Source of the DNA: G963662905 sp965230045
Lineage (GTDB): Bacteria > Bacteroidota > Bacteroidia > Bacteroidales > WRLA01
NCBI GenBank assembly: GCA_965230045.1
Contig: OZ245940.1
Span: forward strand, 4,836,001-4,900,000
Reading direction: 5' to 3'
Length of the DNA stretch: 64,000 bases
The notes under the pieces are model-generated. The model saw only the letters and a list, made by a program, of their open reading frames with translations. It was not told the DNA's origin and did not search any database. Of this stretch, positions 45,704 through 55,430 are shown in pieces (within the stretch, counting starts at the first letter, position 1; every line of letters starts with the position of its first letter). Made by a program: the position numbers and the translations under genes.

Positions 45704-46903
45704 ATGTATAACAGAGTAAAACTCAGTGAAGACACATTTTGGATTGGTGTGAATGACCGCCGCACCCATCTTTTCGAAAACTACTGGCCACTGCCCTTTG
45801 GCGTTGCGTACAACAGCTATCTCATTTGCGACGAAAAAGTTGCCTTGGTAGATACTGTTGAAATCAGCAAAATGGAGGAATATATTGATAAAATCAAGAA
45901 TATTCTTGGCGAAGAAAGAAAAGTAGATTACCTGATTATCAACCACATGGAACCTGATCATTCCGGAGCGATCAAAGCCATCGTGAATGAATTCCCTGAC
46001 GTACAATTGGTAGGCAACCGCAAAACCTTCCCCATGATCGAAGGCTTTTACGGCATAAAGGAAAATTTCATGGAAGTAAAAGAAGGCGACAGCCTTAGCC
46101 TGGGGCGCCACAAGCTGAATTTCTACATGGCGCCCATGGTGCACTGGCCCGAAACGATGATGACCTGGGACGAAACCGATCAGATTCTTTATTCAGCCGA
46201 TGCATTTGGCAGCTTTGGCACTTTGGACGGCGGTATTTTTGATGACGAAATCAACCTGGATTTTTACGAAGATGAATTGCGCCGTTATTACAGCAATATC
46301 GTTGGTAAATACGGCCTGCAGGTACAAAAAGCCCTCAACAAACTCAGCGGACTTGATGTTAAGATGATTGCTTCAACACATGGCCCGATCTGGCGCTCGC
46401 ACATCGACAAAATTATTGCCGATTATCAGAAATGGAGCCGCTATGAAACCGAAGAAGGCGTTGTTATTGTATTTGGCAGCATGTATGGCAATACCGAAAA
46501 AATGGCCGAAATCATTGCCCGCACACTCAGCGAAGAAGGCATCAAAAACATCCGTGTTTACGACTCTTCCAAGACACACAGCTCGTATATCATCAGCGAC
46601 ATCTGGAAATACCGTGGGGTTATTCTTGGCAGCAGCGCCTACAACGGCGGTATTTTCACACCGATGCGCGCCCTGATCCGCGAACTGGAACACATTATGC
46701 CGAAAAACCACCTGCTTGCAACCTTTGGCTCGATGAGCTGGGGCGGCGGCGGTGTGCGCACACTGGAAAAATTTGCTGAAACCATTAAGTGGGATGTTGT
46801 TTCAGAATCTGTTGAAGCACGCCACGCTGCAGATGGAAACGACATCGAGCGACTGATTGCCTTGGGTAAGGCTATGGCACAGCGCATGAAAGCAGACAAC
46901 TAA
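45704..46903 (+). CDS. A-type flavodiiron protein (FprA/ROO-like)
   Basis: The 399-residue protein has a metallo-beta-lactamase-like diiron domain with ligands in HMEPDHSGAI (His81, Glu83, Asp85, His86). A flavodoxin domain starts at about residue 250 with the FMN loop FGSMYGNTEKM and later SSAYNGGIF. Such enzymes reduce O2 to water, or NO to N2O, using electrons from rubredoxin or F420-type donors, and protect anaerobes. No rubredoxin gene lies next to it. It is 20 nt after the BatA-domain gene and ends at a terminator. Confidence 0.93.
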   Translation: MYNRVKLSEDTFWIGVNDRRTHLFENYWPLPFGVAYNSYLICDEKVALVDTVEISKMEEYIDKIKNILGEERKVDYLIINHMEPDHSGAIKAIVNEFPDVQLVGNRKTFPMIEGFYGIKENFMEVKEGDSLSLGRHKLNFYMAPMVHWPETMMTWDETDQILYSADAFGSFGTLDGGIFDDEINLDFYEDELRRYYSNIVGKYGLQVQKALNKLSGLDVKMIASTHGPIWRSHIDKIIADYQKWSRYETEEGVVIVFGSMYGNTEKMAEIIARTLSEEGIKNIRVYDSSKTHSSYIISDIWKYRGVILGSSAYNGGIFTPMRALIRELEHIMPKNHLLATFGSMSWGGGGVRTLEKFAETIKWDVVSESVEARHAADGNDIERLIALGKAMAQRMKADN

Positions 46904-46924
46904 AAAACTGCATTACAACATATT

Positions 46925-46964
46925 AGGGGATAATGTTAATAAAAAAAAGCATTATCCCCTTTTT
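46925..46964 (+). terminator. Terminator after the flavodiiron gene
   Basis: A perfect 11-bp stem (AGGGGATAATG 46925-46935 with CATTATCCCCT 46950-46960) has a 14-nt A-rich loop and is followed by TTTT. Confidence 0.9.
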
Positions 46965-47024
46965 GTGTTTTAGGAATTTGCGTAATTTTATAGCCTTTCT
47001 ACAAAAGGAATAGCTGGATCGATT

Positions 47025-49655
47025 ATGGAAGAAGACAACAATCTGGAGGAGCACTCAGAAATCCAAAACACAGATAAAGAAATTAAGACCACGCAATTGT
47101 CGGGCATGTATCAGGACTGGTTCCTGGACTATGCTTCCTACGTAATCCTGGAACGCGCCGTACCTGCTTTAAAGGATGGCCTGAAACCGGTGCAGCGGCG
47201 TATCCTGCACTCGATGTTCCGCATGGACGACGGGCGCTACAACAAAGTGGCCAACATCATCGGGCATACGATGCAGTTTCACCCGCATGGCGATGCCTCT
47301 ATTGGCGATGCACTGGTTCAGCTCGGACAGAAAGACCTTTTAATCGACACGCAGGGAAACTGGGGAAACATCCTCACCGGCGACAGTTCTGCTGCGCCAC
47401 GTTATATCGAGGCAAGGTTATCCAAATTTGCCCTTGAAGTTGTTTTCAACCCCAAAACCACCGAATGGCGCGCCAGTTACGATGGCAGAAACAATGAACC
47501 TGTTGCCCTTCCGGTGAAATTCCCGCTTTTGCTTGCACAAGGCGTGGAGGGAATTGCCGTGGGACTTGCTTCCAAACTGCTTCCACACAATTTCAATGAA
47601 CTGATCGACGCTTCCATTAAAATCCTAAAAGGCGAAGAATTTGAAATCCTGCCCGATTTTCCAACCGGTGGCATGGCCGATTGCTCCCGTTACAATGACG
47701 GCCTGCGCGGAGGAAAAGTACGCGTTCGTGCACGCATCAATAAAACGGACAAAAAAACACTGACCATCACGGAGATTCCTTTTGCCACAACCACCGGCTC
47801 GCTCATCGACAGCATACTTGCCGCCAACGATAAAGGCAAAATCAAGATTAAAAAAATTGATGACAATACAGCCGAACATGTGGAAATACTGATCCATCTC
47901 CATAATAATGTTTCGCCCGACCAAACCATTGATGCGCTTTACGCGTTCACTGATTGCGAGATTTCAATCAGCCCCAACAGCTGTGTAATCCGCGACGACA
48001 AACCGGCTTTCATTGGCGTTAGTGAAATTTTGCGCGACAACACTGCCAATACCGTTAACCTCCTCAAAAAGGAACTGGAAATCCAAAAAAGCGAGCTGCT
48101 TGAAAAGCTCCACCTTTCTTCACTCGAAAAAATCTTCATCGAAAAAGAAATTTACCTCGACATCCGCAAAACGGAATCTTATGAGGAAATGCTGGAAACC
48201 ATTGACAAAGGGTTGGAGCCTTATGTAAAGGATTTCATCAGGGAAGTAACACGTGAAGACCTTGTTCGTCTGTCGGATATTCCGATCAAACGCATATCGC
48301 GCTACAATAAATTCAAGGCCGACGAATATATGAAAGGCCTGCAGGAAGAGCTCGAAGAGGTAGAAAACCATCTGGCCCACCTGGTCGATTATGCCATCAA
48401 TTATTACCGGCAAATCAAGAAAAAATACGGAAAAGGACGCGAACGCAAAACCGAACTCCGTAGTTTTGATACAATTGAAGCTGCTGCCGTTGCGGTAAAT
48501 AACGTAAAACTTTACATAAACCGTGAAGAAGGTTTTGCAGGCACCAGCCTGAAGCGTGATGAATTTATCTGCGATTGTTCCGATCTGGATGATTTCATCG
48601 TTTTCCGCAACGATGGAACATTTATGGTCAGCAAGGTTTCCAACAAAACCTATATCGGCACCAATATTTTGCATATTGATATCTTCCGCAAAAACGATGA
48701 GCGGACGGTTTATAATATGATTTATCAGGATGGCCGTTTAGGGCATTTTTATGTGAAACGCTTTGCTGTTCTGGGCGTTACGCGCGACAAGGAATACGAC
48801 CTCACAATAGGCACTAAAGGAACACGCGTATTGTATTTCACGGCCAACCCAAACGGGGAAGCAGAAGTTGTGAAGGTAAGCCTGCGCCCCAAACCCAAAC
48901 TCAGAAAGCTCACTTTCGATTTCGATTTCAGTGAGCTGGCCATAAAAAACCGCAATGCCAAAGGAAATATCCTTTCACGGCATGTCGTACGAAAAATTCA
49001 GAAAAAAGAAGATGGTGTTTCAACTTTGGGCGCATTAAAAATTTGGTTTGATGATACCGTTAAAAGGCTCAATACCGAAGAGAGAGGCACTTATCTTGGT
49101 GATTTTAAAGGCGATGACCGCATATTTACTATCAATAAATCAGGTGCTTACAAACTCTACGGCTATGACCTGAGCACGCATTTTGACGATGATATGATAC
49201 TCATCGAGAAATTTGATGAACGTAAAATCATGACCGCCATCTACCACGAAGGCGAATCGGGTTTTACCTACATCAAACGGTTCCATCCTGAAGGAAACGG
49301 CAAAGCAGTAAGTTTCCTTACAGAACACCCAAGTTCCAAATTACTGGAATACAGTCTCGATCACCTGCCTATGCTCAAGATCATTTTTGATAACAAAAAG
49401 AACGGCAAGGATGTGGATGACGAAAAAATAAACGTGTGTGAGTTTATTGATGTAAAAGGTGAAAAAGCCAAAGGGAAACGCCTGAGCAAACTGTTTATCA
49501 AAAAACTGGAATGGCTCGATCCTTTGCCTTACGAGGAACCGAAGCCAGAAGCGGAAAAACCCGTCGAGAAAAAAATCACAGAAAAGCCTCAAACAGACAA
49601 TGAGGATCAAAATGATGACAAAGGCGGCGGGGCACAAATGGAATTAGGATTCTAA
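47025..49655 (+). CDS. parC: DNA topoisomerase IV subunit A
   Basis: The 876-residue type IIA topoisomerase A subunit has the breakage-reunion domain with catalytic Tyr127 in SAAPRYIEARL. HPHGDASIGDALVQL and the DGLKPVQRRILHSM segment are conserved. The C-terminal half carries beta-pinwheel-like repeats (~540-800). The lack of a full gyrase GQRGKG box and the YxxxGR start ALKDGLKPVQRRI with FRMDDGRYNK favour ParC over GyrA. It decatenates chromosomes after replication. The partner parE is not in the window. It stands alone between two terminators. The C terminus is a low-complexity charged tail (PEAEKPVEKKITEKPQTD) ending GAQMELGF. Confidence 0.9.
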   Translation: MEEDNNLEEHSEIQNTDKEIKTTQLSGMYQDWFLDYASYVILERAVPALKDGLKPVQRRILHSMFRMDDGRYNKVANIIGHTMQFHPHGDASIGDALVQLGQKDLLIDTQGNWGNILTGDSSAAPRYIEARLSKFALEVVFNPKTTEWRASYDGRNNEPVALPVKFPLLLAQGVEGIAVGLASKLLPHNFNELIDASIKILKGEEFEILPDFPTGGMADCSRYNDGLRGGKVRVRARINKTDKKTLTITEIPFATTTGSLIDSILAANDKGKIKIKKIDDNTAEHVEILIHLHNNVSPDQTIDALYAFTDCEISISPNSCVIRDDKPAFIGVSEILRDNTANTVNLLKKELEIQKSELLEKLHLSSLEKIFIEKEIYLDIRKTESYEEMLETIDKGLEPYVKDFIREVTREDLVRLSDIPIKRISRYNKFKADEYMKGLQEELEEVENHLAHLVDYAINYYRQIKKKYGKGRERKTELRSFDTIEAAAVAVNNVKLYINREEGFAGTSLKRDEFICDCSDLDDFIVFRNDGTFMVSKVSNKTYIGTNILHIDIFRKNDERTVYNMIYQDGRLGHFYVKRFAVLGVTRDKEYDLTIGTKGTRVLYFTANPNGEAEVVKVSLRPKPKLRKLTFDFDFSELAIKNRNAKGNILSRHVVRKIQKKEDGVSTLGALKIWFDDTVKRLNTEERGTYLGDFKGDDRIFTINKSGAYKLYGYDLSTHFDDDMILIEKFDERKIMTAIYHEGESGFTYIKRFHPEGNGKAVSFLTEHPSSKLLEYSLDHLPMLKIIFDNKKNGKDVDDEKINVCEFIDVKGEKAKGKRLSKLFIKKLEWLDPLPYEEPKPEAEKPVEKKITEKPQTDNEDQNDDKGGGAQMELGF

Positions 49656-49686
49656 TCCGTTCAGTAAAAACACAAACGAGAAAAAG

Positions 49687-49720
49687 AAAGGATTGCCCTT
49701 CATTTGGGCAATCCTTTTTT
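49687..49720 (+). terminator. Bidirectional terminator between parC and a methyltransferase
   Basis: A perfect 12-bp stem (AAAGGATTGCCC 49687-49698 with GGGCAATCCTTT 49706-49717) has a 7-nt loop. A T run follows on the plus strand and A-rich DNA flanks the other side, so it can serve both convergent genes. Confidence 0.9.
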
Positions 49721-49729
49721 TCAAACAGG

Positions 49730-50503
49730 CTAAATTTTCCGGCCAATATAAAATGCATAGCCGTAGTACTTTTTATACTTTTGGTACAAACGGATTTCAA
49801 AATTCTGCCTGTCCACCAGCTCTTTGGCAGCTATATTCTCAGCATTATCTTTCAGAAAATCCTGCTGAATGAAAGCCTGTGGTTTGTGGAAATTCTCGAT
49901 CCAGCAATTTTCAGGCAGGATAAAAGACGCTATGGGCATATAACCGGCACTTTGCATTTGCGCCAATTTATTTGGGACAGTGTCAATATCCGGATATTCC
50001 ATTTCCCAAAAATCCCGGATTTCTTTAGGGCGTTCATCGGTAAACCATGATGCTTCAGAAACAGCAACATAACCGCCCTCTTTCAGAAATCTGCGCCAAT
50101 ACTTCAGCCCTTCTGCAAAACCAATATTATAAATGGCTCCTTCAGACCAGATTAAATCCAGCTCGCCTTCCTGAAAAGGCAGCCTATCCATAGAACCTAC
50201 CATGGCTTTAAGCCTGTTTTGTAAGCCAGAGGCGTTTATATTTTTTTGGAAAATTTCGATGAAGAGCGGAAAAAGATCCAAACCGTAAACCATACCCCTG
50301 GTGTTTTGGGCCAGTTCGATGGTTTGCCCACCCGTACCGCAGCCCAGATCAGCAATTTTGGACGAGGCATCCAAGCCTTCGATAAAGCTTAATGCCTTTC
50401 GTGTAATTTCCGGGCTTCCCGGTCCCTGTCGGCCGATCTTAGAAAAATATTCGCAAATTATTTGAAGATCAATGTCGTGCATGGATTTATTTTCATTACT
50501 CAT
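49730..50503 (-). CDS. Class I SAM-dependent methyltransferase
   Basis: The 257-residue protein has a Rossmann methyltransferase fold: motif I ADLGCGTGGQTIELA, motif II VYGLDLFPLF, GSMDRLPFQEGELDLIWSEG and FLKEGGYVAVSEASWF. It belongs to a group of small-molecule methyltransferases common in Bacteroidota; the substrate cannot be told. Conserved segments such as IWSEGAIYNIGF suggest one specific subfamily. The gene stands alone between a terminator and a 250-nt upstream region with a possible promoter and leader. Confidence 0.82.
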   Translation of the reverse strand: MSNENKSMHDIDLQIICEYFSKIGRQGPGSPEITRKALSFIEGLDASSKIADLGCGTGGQTIELAQNTRGMVYGLDLFPLFIEIFQKNINASGLQNRLKAMVGSMDRLPFQEGELDLIWSEGAIYNIGFAEGLKYWRRFLKEGGYVAVSEASWFTDERPKEIRDFWEMEYPDIDTVPNKLAQMQSAGYMPIASFILPENCWIENFHKPQAFIQQDFLKDNAENIAAKELVDRQNFEIRLYQKYKKYYGYAFYIGRKI

Positions 50504-50571
50504 GATAAAAAATTTAAAATTTGATTAAAATGGATTTCAGCAATCCTTAAAAATAAAAAAACAGCAGTAAT

Positions 50572-50689
50572 CCTCAGGCCGGAATCAGCCTAAGACATAA
50601 GGGATAAGCCTGGCAAAAGAACAGACTTATTTACAACACACGATCCATATCAAGAGTAAACATCCAATAAATTTGATGCAGCAAATATA
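50572..50689 (-). promoter_or_regulatory. Possible promoter and leader of the methyltransferase gene
   Basis: The minus strand has TATATTTG at 50682-50689 (exact TAnnTTTG). That would give a leader of about 170 nt. The leader contains a hairpin at 50572-50595 (8-bp stem with two G-T wobbles). No -33 element and no known riboswitch pattern was recognised. The rest of the 50504-50753 gap holds nothing else I can name. Confidence 0.35.
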
Positions 50690-50753
50690 GGAAACTTTAG
50701 AATCGAACTAGCCTGAATAATACACAAAATATTCTATTACGCGCCCAAACCGC

Positions 50754-51134
50754 TTATTCCTTTTTCTGTTGCTCTTTTTCTTCCGATTCCATATAGCTCA
50801 GCCGTGTTACTACGTCCTGATAAATACCCTGAAGCTCTTCCAGCCGGTCTTTGTAGTAATCAAAATTTTGTTCCAGGGTTTTTTGATCAATATTGTATCG
50901 GTCGAAAAGGGCTGCATAATAATGATCTCTCAATTTATTTACATCCTTGCCTCTACCGCGTGTATGCGTAAGCTCGGCTTCAATCAGATGATAATCGGCA
51001 ACAATCATCACCATTGTATCCTTTGGGAGAACATAATCCGGGATTACTTCTTTTTTCTCTCCGCTACATGAATAAAGTGCGATTATTCCAAATGCGGCTA
51101 TCAGTATTAATAGATGCCAGGCTTTCCTTTTCAT
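50754..51134 (-). CDS. DUF4296 lipoprotein
   Basis: The 126-residue protein has a lipoprotein signal peptide with Cys23 in ALYSCSGE. The DUF4296 helical core follows (MIVADYHLIEAEL, KLRDHYYAALFDRYNID, FDYYKDRLEELQGIYQDVV), ending in a lysine/glutamate-rich tail. The frame is open from a TTG at 51146, but ATG 51134 gives a normal signal peptide. The function is unknown. It lies 14 nt after recQ and is probably co-transcribed with it. Confidence 0.82.
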   Translation of the reverse strand: MKRKAWHLLILIAAFGIIALYSCSGEKKEVIPDYVLPKDTMVMIVADYHLIEAELTHTRGRGKDVNKLRDHYYAALFDRYNIDQKTLEQNFDYYKDRLEELQGIYQDVVTRLSYMESEEKEQQKKE

Positions 51135-51148
51135 TCCGATCGACAAAA

Positions 51149-53344
51149 CTAATTGGCTACTTCCGACATAAATTTAATCCTGATCAGACGGATTTCTTCG
51201 CGACTGTATTCATCCTCACCGAGTTCGTCCAGGGCAGCGTCCACCGAATCGGTTTCTGCTTCATGGAAATAGTCATAAATCTCTTCCTGGTGGTATTCGT
51301 CCACATTTTCAGTGATATAGTAATCAATATCGATACGCGTACCCGAATCCACAATGCTTTCCAGCTCTGTAATCAGGTCATCCAGGGAAAGGTTTTTGGT
51401 CATGGCGATATCATCGAGGGATAATTTGCGGTCGATACTTTGTATGATATAAACTTTCAGGCCAGATTTATTCACTACCGATTTAACGACCATATCATTT
51501 GGACGGACTATTTCGTTTTCTTCGACATAATCTTTAATCAATGTAATGAACGGCTTCCCGTATTTCATGGCTTTTCCTGCGCCCACGCCCGTAATTTGCT
51601 TTAGTTCATCCATATTAACGGGATACTGTACGGACATATCTTCCAGCGAAGGATCCTGAAAGATCACAAATGGGGGCAGGTTTTCTTTGCGGCTTATGGA
51701 TTTGCGCAGATCTTTCAGCATTTTAAAAAGCTGTTCATCTGCTGAGCCCTGACGGCTAGAGCTACTGGTAGAAATCACTTCATCATTACCGGTATCATAA
51801 TCATGATCGCGCGTAAACATGAGCGACCACGGCTTTTCGAGGAATTCATATCCTTTGTCGGTGACTTTCAGCAGGCCATAATTTTCAATATCCTTGCGCA
51901 GCAAGTCCTGAATCAATGTTTGACGGATTACTGCGTTCCAGTATTTTTCATCCTGCTCTTCTCCTTTACCAAAAACCTCAAGTTTATCGTGCCGTGCAGA
52001 TTTAATATTTGCGGTAGGTTTTCCTGTGAGGATATTATTTACATGATTGGCTTTGAACAGCTGCTTAATATCTACTACGGTTTGCAGCAATAAAGCAACA
52101 TGCTCTTTGGCCTCAAAGCGTTCTTTGGGATTGAGGCAGTTATCGCAGGCGCCGCAACTGTCATTGGGATAATCTTCGCCAAAATAATGGAGCAATTGCT
52201 TATGGCGGCAAACGGAACTCTCGGCATAAGCCACCGTTTCTGTCAGAAGCTGTTTGGCTATTTCCTGCTCGGCCACGGGTTTGCCTTTCATAAATTTCTC
52301 AAGTTTCAGGATGTCGTCGTAGCTATAAAAAACGATGCAATTTCCTTCACCGTCATCACGTCCGGCCCGACCTGTTTCCTGATAATAGCCTTCAAGGCTT
52401 TTGGGGATATCGTGGTGGATTACAAAACGTACATCCGGTTTATCGATGCCCATTCCAAAAGCGATGGTAGCCACAATTACATCCACTTCCTCCATCAGGA
52501 ACATATCCTGATTTTTGCGGCGTGTAGCAGCATCCAGCCCGGCATGATATGGCAAGGCTTTAATTCCGTTTACCTGAAGTGTTTCGGCAAGTTCTTCCAC
52601 TTTTTTGCGGCTCAGGCAATAAACGATGCCCGATTTGCCCATTTTGGATTTGATATAGCGGATAATATCCTTAATAACATCCTTTGTTTTTGGCCGTACT
52701 TCATAATAAAGGTTGGGACGGTCGAAAGAAGATTTATAAACGTCCGCATCGGGAATGCCCAGGTTTTTCTGGATATCCGTCTGCACTTTCACTGTGGCTG
52801 TAGCCGTAAGGGCAATAATTGGAACATCCTGGCCAATAGCATCAATGATGGGGCGCAGCCTGCGGTATTCGGGGCGGAAATCATGGCCCCATTCCGAAAT
52901 GCAATGCGCTTCATCAATGGCGTAAAAACTGATTTTGATATTCCTTAAAAATTCAACATTTTCTTCTTTATTGAGCGATTCGGGCGCTACATACAACAGC
53001 TTGGTGCGGCCATTGGTAAGGTTTTCCTTAACCTCATTAATTTCATGCTTGGTCAAAGAAGAATTCAAAAAATGGGCAACACCATCGTCATTTCCAAAAT
53101 TACGGATGCTGTCCACCTGGTTTTTCATCAATGCGATAAGGGGCGATATAATGATGGCCGTACCTTCTTTAATGAGCGCCGGCAACTGATAGCACATAGA
53201 TTTTCCGCCACCTGTGGGCATGATAACAAATACATCCTTGCCATCGAGCAGACTATGAATAATAGGTTCCTGAGTCCCTTTGAACTTGTTGAACCCGAAG
53301 TACTGCTTCAAATACGATTTTAAATCAACTTCCTGCGAAATCAT
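51149..53344 (-). CDS. recQ: ATP-dependent DNA helicase RecQ
   Basis: The 731-residue helicase has all RecQ parts. The helicase core carries [41 protein letters not shown] and [10 protein letters not shown]. The RQC zinc module has Cys in SSVCRHKQ and CGACDNC, a winged helix follows, and an HRDC domain is present near residue 580 ([20 protein letters not shown]). A C-terminal acidic helical extension of about 100 residues follows. It unwinds recombination and fork structures. The frame is open to 53380; the ATG at 53344 ([18 protein letters not shown]) fits the family better. Confidence 0.94.
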   Translation of the reverse strand: MISQEVDLKSYLKQYFGFNKFKGTQEPIIHSLLDGKDVFVIMPTGGGKSMCYQLPALIKEGTAIIISPLIALMKNQVDSIRNFGNDDGVAHFLNSSLTKHEINEVKENLTNGRTKLLYVAPESLNKEENVEFLRNIKISFYAIDEAHCISEWGHDFRPEYRRLRPIIDAIGQDVPIIALTATATVKVQTDIQKNLGIPDADVYKSSFDRPNLYYEVRPKTKDVIKDIIRYIKSKMGKSGIVYCLSRKKVEELAETLQVNGIKALPYHAGLDAATRRKNQDMFLMEEVDVIVATIAFGMGIDKPDVRFVIHHDIPKSLEGYYQETGRAGRDDGEGNCIVFYSYDDILKLEKFMKGKPVAEQEIAKQLLTETVAYAESSVCRHKQLLHYFGEDYPNDSCGACDNCLNPKERFEAKEHVALLLQTVVDIKQLFKANHVNNILTGKPTANIKSARHDKLEVFGKGEEQDEKYWNAVIRQTLIQDLLRKDIENYGLLKVTDKGYEFLEKPWSLMFTRDHDYDTGNDEVISTSSSSRQGSADEQLFKMLKDLRKSISRKENLPPFVIFQDPSLEDMSVQYPVNMDELKQITGVGAGKAMKYGKPFITLIKDYVEENEIVRPNDMVVKSVVNKSGLKVYIIQSIDRKLSLDDIAMTKNLSLDDLITELESIVDSGTRIDIDYYITENVDEYHQEEIYDYFHEAETDSVDAALDELGEDEYSREEIRLIRIKFMSEVAN

Positions 53345-53671
53345 AATTTCTCCAATTAATACATAAAAGCCTGTTATCAAAACAAGCCGAGGTAATCAAC
53401 TGCATACCAAACCAAATAAGAATTTTAAACAATTCCTGACTTTCCCGAAATATATCAAAACTACCTGACATCGGGCGCAGGATTTTTTGTTCTCAAGGAA
53501 AAGGGATTTTTCAAAAGGCTGACAAAAATACTTTATATTCCTGAGAACCCAAAAAAAAGCTTAAACCCCTTTTTCTTAACGCTAAAGATACGAATTATTC
53601 TAAAAGAACCCTTTAAATCAAAAAAAAATCGCAGTGAATTGACATAAACCGGGAGTTTTATGGTTGATTCG

Positions 53672-53679
53672 TATATTTG
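53672..53679 (+). promoter_or_regulatory. -7 element (TATATTTG) of the kdsD-lptB operon
   Basis: An exact TAnnTTTG match places the transcript start near 53686. That rules out the TTG at 53677 as the start of kdsD. The rest of the 53345-53709 gap is AT-rich with no gene recognised. Confidence 0.6.
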
Positions 53680-53709
53680 CAGCATGTTAAATCCCAGAAT
53701 CCTCCAATA

Positions 53710-54675
53710 TTGAAAAGCTTAGAAGACATCAGGCAATCTGCCATACGGACCATTGAAGCTGAAATTGATGAATTAAGGCGCCTTCCAACTTTCCTGACCG
53801 GGGATTTTGCAGAAAGCGTGCAGCTGATTTACAAGGCCAATTCGAGGCTTATAGTAACCGGAATTGGGAAAAGCGCCAGCATTGGGCGCAAAATGGTAGC
53901 TACTTTTAATTCTACCGGAACGCCGGCTCTTTTTATGCATGCTGCCGATGCCATACATGGAGATATTGGCACTATCCGAAAAGAAGATGTGATCATCTGC
54001 ATTTCCAATAGCGGCAACACTCCGGAAATCAGGGTCTTGGTTCCTTTGCTAAAATCGTATGGCAACAAACTCATCGCTTTTTGCGGCAATACGGAATCTT
54101 TTTTGGCTACCAATGCCGATTATCTGATCAACACCAGCGTCAGCCGGGAAGCTTGCCCAAATAACCTGGCCCCAACTTCGAGCACAACCGCACAACTTGT
54201 GATGGGCGATGCGCTTGCCGTGGCATTGCTGGAATACCGCAATTTCACTTCGCGTGACTTTGCGCGCAACCATCCCGGCGGGACTTTGGGCAAACGCATG
54301 TACCTGCGTGTCGAAAACCTTTATGCGCAAAATGAAAAACCACAGGTCAGTCCCGATGCCAGCCTGAGCGATGTTATTCTGGAAATTTCATCGAAACGCC
54401 TGGGCGCCACAGCAGTTATGGATGGCGATAAGCTTTGCGGCATCATCACCGATGGCGATATACGACGCATGCTCAGCAAAAACGCACCATTAACCGAGGT
54501 CAAAGCAAAGGACATCATGTCGGCAAACCCCAAGACGCTGGACACAGACATTCTGGTAGTGGACGCTTTAAACCTGATGCGCAATAATAATATCACGCAA
54601 ATCCTTGTTTTAAAAAACGGTATTTATGCCGGGGTAATCCATCTCCATGATATTCTTAAAGAAGGCATTATTTAA
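53710..54675 (+). CDS. kdsD: Arabinose-5-phosphate isomerase (KpsF/GutQ/KdsD family)
   Basis: The 321-residue protein has an SIS domain ([56 protein letters not shown]) followed by NHPGGTLGK and two CBS domains at about 205-320. It converts ribulose-5-phosphate to arabinose-5-phosphate for Kdo and lipopolysaccharide synthesis. No ATG fits. The promoter element at 53672-53679 leaves TTG 53710 (reading [10 protein letters not shown]) as the best start. It is followed 8 nt later by lptB, so it forms a lipopolysaccharide operon. Confidence 0.88.
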   Translation: MKSLEDIRQSAIRTIEAEIDELRRLPTFLTGDFAESVQLIYKANSRLIVTGIGKSASIGRKMVATFNSTGTPALFMHAADAIHGDIGTIRKEDVIICISNSGNTPEIRVLVPLLKSYGNKLIAFCGNTESFLATNADYLINTSVSREACPNNLAPTSSTTAQLVMGDALAVALLEYRNFTSRDFARNHPGGTLGKRMYLRVENLYAQNEKPQVSPDASLSDVILEISSKRLGATAVMDGDKLCGIITDGDIRRMLSKNAPLTEVKAKDIMSANPKTLDTDILVVDALNLMRNNNITQILVLKNGIYAGVIHLHDILKEGII

Positions 54676-54683
54676 GCAGGCTT

Positions 54684-55430
54684 ATGAAACTCTATACAGA
54701 CAATATTGTTAAGAAATACCGCAAGCGCACAGTTGTAAAAGGTGTTTCCATTGAGGTAAACCAAGGCGAAATTGTGGGTTTGCTGGGACCAAACGGAGCG
54801 GGAAAGACCACAAGTTTTTATATGATCGTAGGTTTGATCAAGCCCTTTACCGGCAAGGTTTTCCTTGATCAGCAGGAAATCACGGCACTGCCCATGTACA
54901 AACGCGCACAACTGGGGATTGGTTACCTGGCTCAGGAAGCTTCGGTATTCAGGACCCTTAGCGTTGAAGATAACATTAGGGCTGTATTGGAGTTTACCAA
55001 ACTGAGCAAAGCCGAACAGCGCGAAAAGCTGGAAAGCCTGCTCGATGAATTTGGTTTGCAGCACATCCGCAAATCCAAAGGGATACAACTTTCGGGCGGA
55101 GAACGCAGGCGTACGGAAATTGCCCGCGCCCTGGCTACCAGCCCGAATTTTATATTGCTCGACGAACCTTTTGCCGGAGTGGACCCCATCGCTGTTGAAG
55201 ACATCCAAGGCATTGTAGCCAACCTGAAAAATAAAAATATCGGCATCCTCATCACCGACCATAACGTACACGAAACCCTGAGCATTACCGATCGCGCTTA
55301 CCTGCTTTTTGAAGGCTCGGTGCTAAAAGCCGGAAGTGCGGAAGAACTTGCAGCCGATGAGCACGTGCGCAAAGTTTACCTCGGGAAAAATTTCACTTTA
55401 AGAAGAGCAGAACAAAATGGGACGAAATAA
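54684..55430 (+). CDS. lptB: LPS export ABC transporter ATP-binding protein LptB
   Basis: The 248-residue ATPase has Walker [10 protein letters not shown] (35-43), the signature [16 protein letters not shown] and Walker [14 protein letters not shown], with the H-loop in [11 protein letters not shown]. The pattern LSGGERRR with DHNVRETL-like ending is typical of LptB. It powers lipopolysaccharide extraction from the inner membrane with LptFG, which are not in the window. Its last 14 nt overlap the next gene. Confidence 0.93.
   Translation: MKLYTDNIVKKYRKRTVVKGVSIEVNQGEIVGLLGPNGAGKTTSFYMIVGLIKPFTGKVFLDQQEITALPMYKRAQLGIGYLAQEASVFRTLSVEDNIRAVLEFTKLSKAEQREKLESLLDEFGLQHIRKSKGIQLSGGERRRTEIARALATSPNFILLDEPFAGVDPIAVEDIQGIVANLKNKNIGILITDHNVHETLSITDRAYLLFEGSVLKAGSAEELAADEHVRKVYLGKNFTLRRAEQNGTK

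Noticed and set aside
47025..49655. GyrA instead of ParC
   Set aside because: The C-terminal half lacks a complete GQRGKG gyrase box and the N-terminal features fit Bacteroidota topoisomerase IV; still the least certain of the core calls.
52100..52948. 282-codon plus-strand frame inside recQ
   Set aside because: It is a shadow of the recQ coding strand; its translation has no coherent motif.
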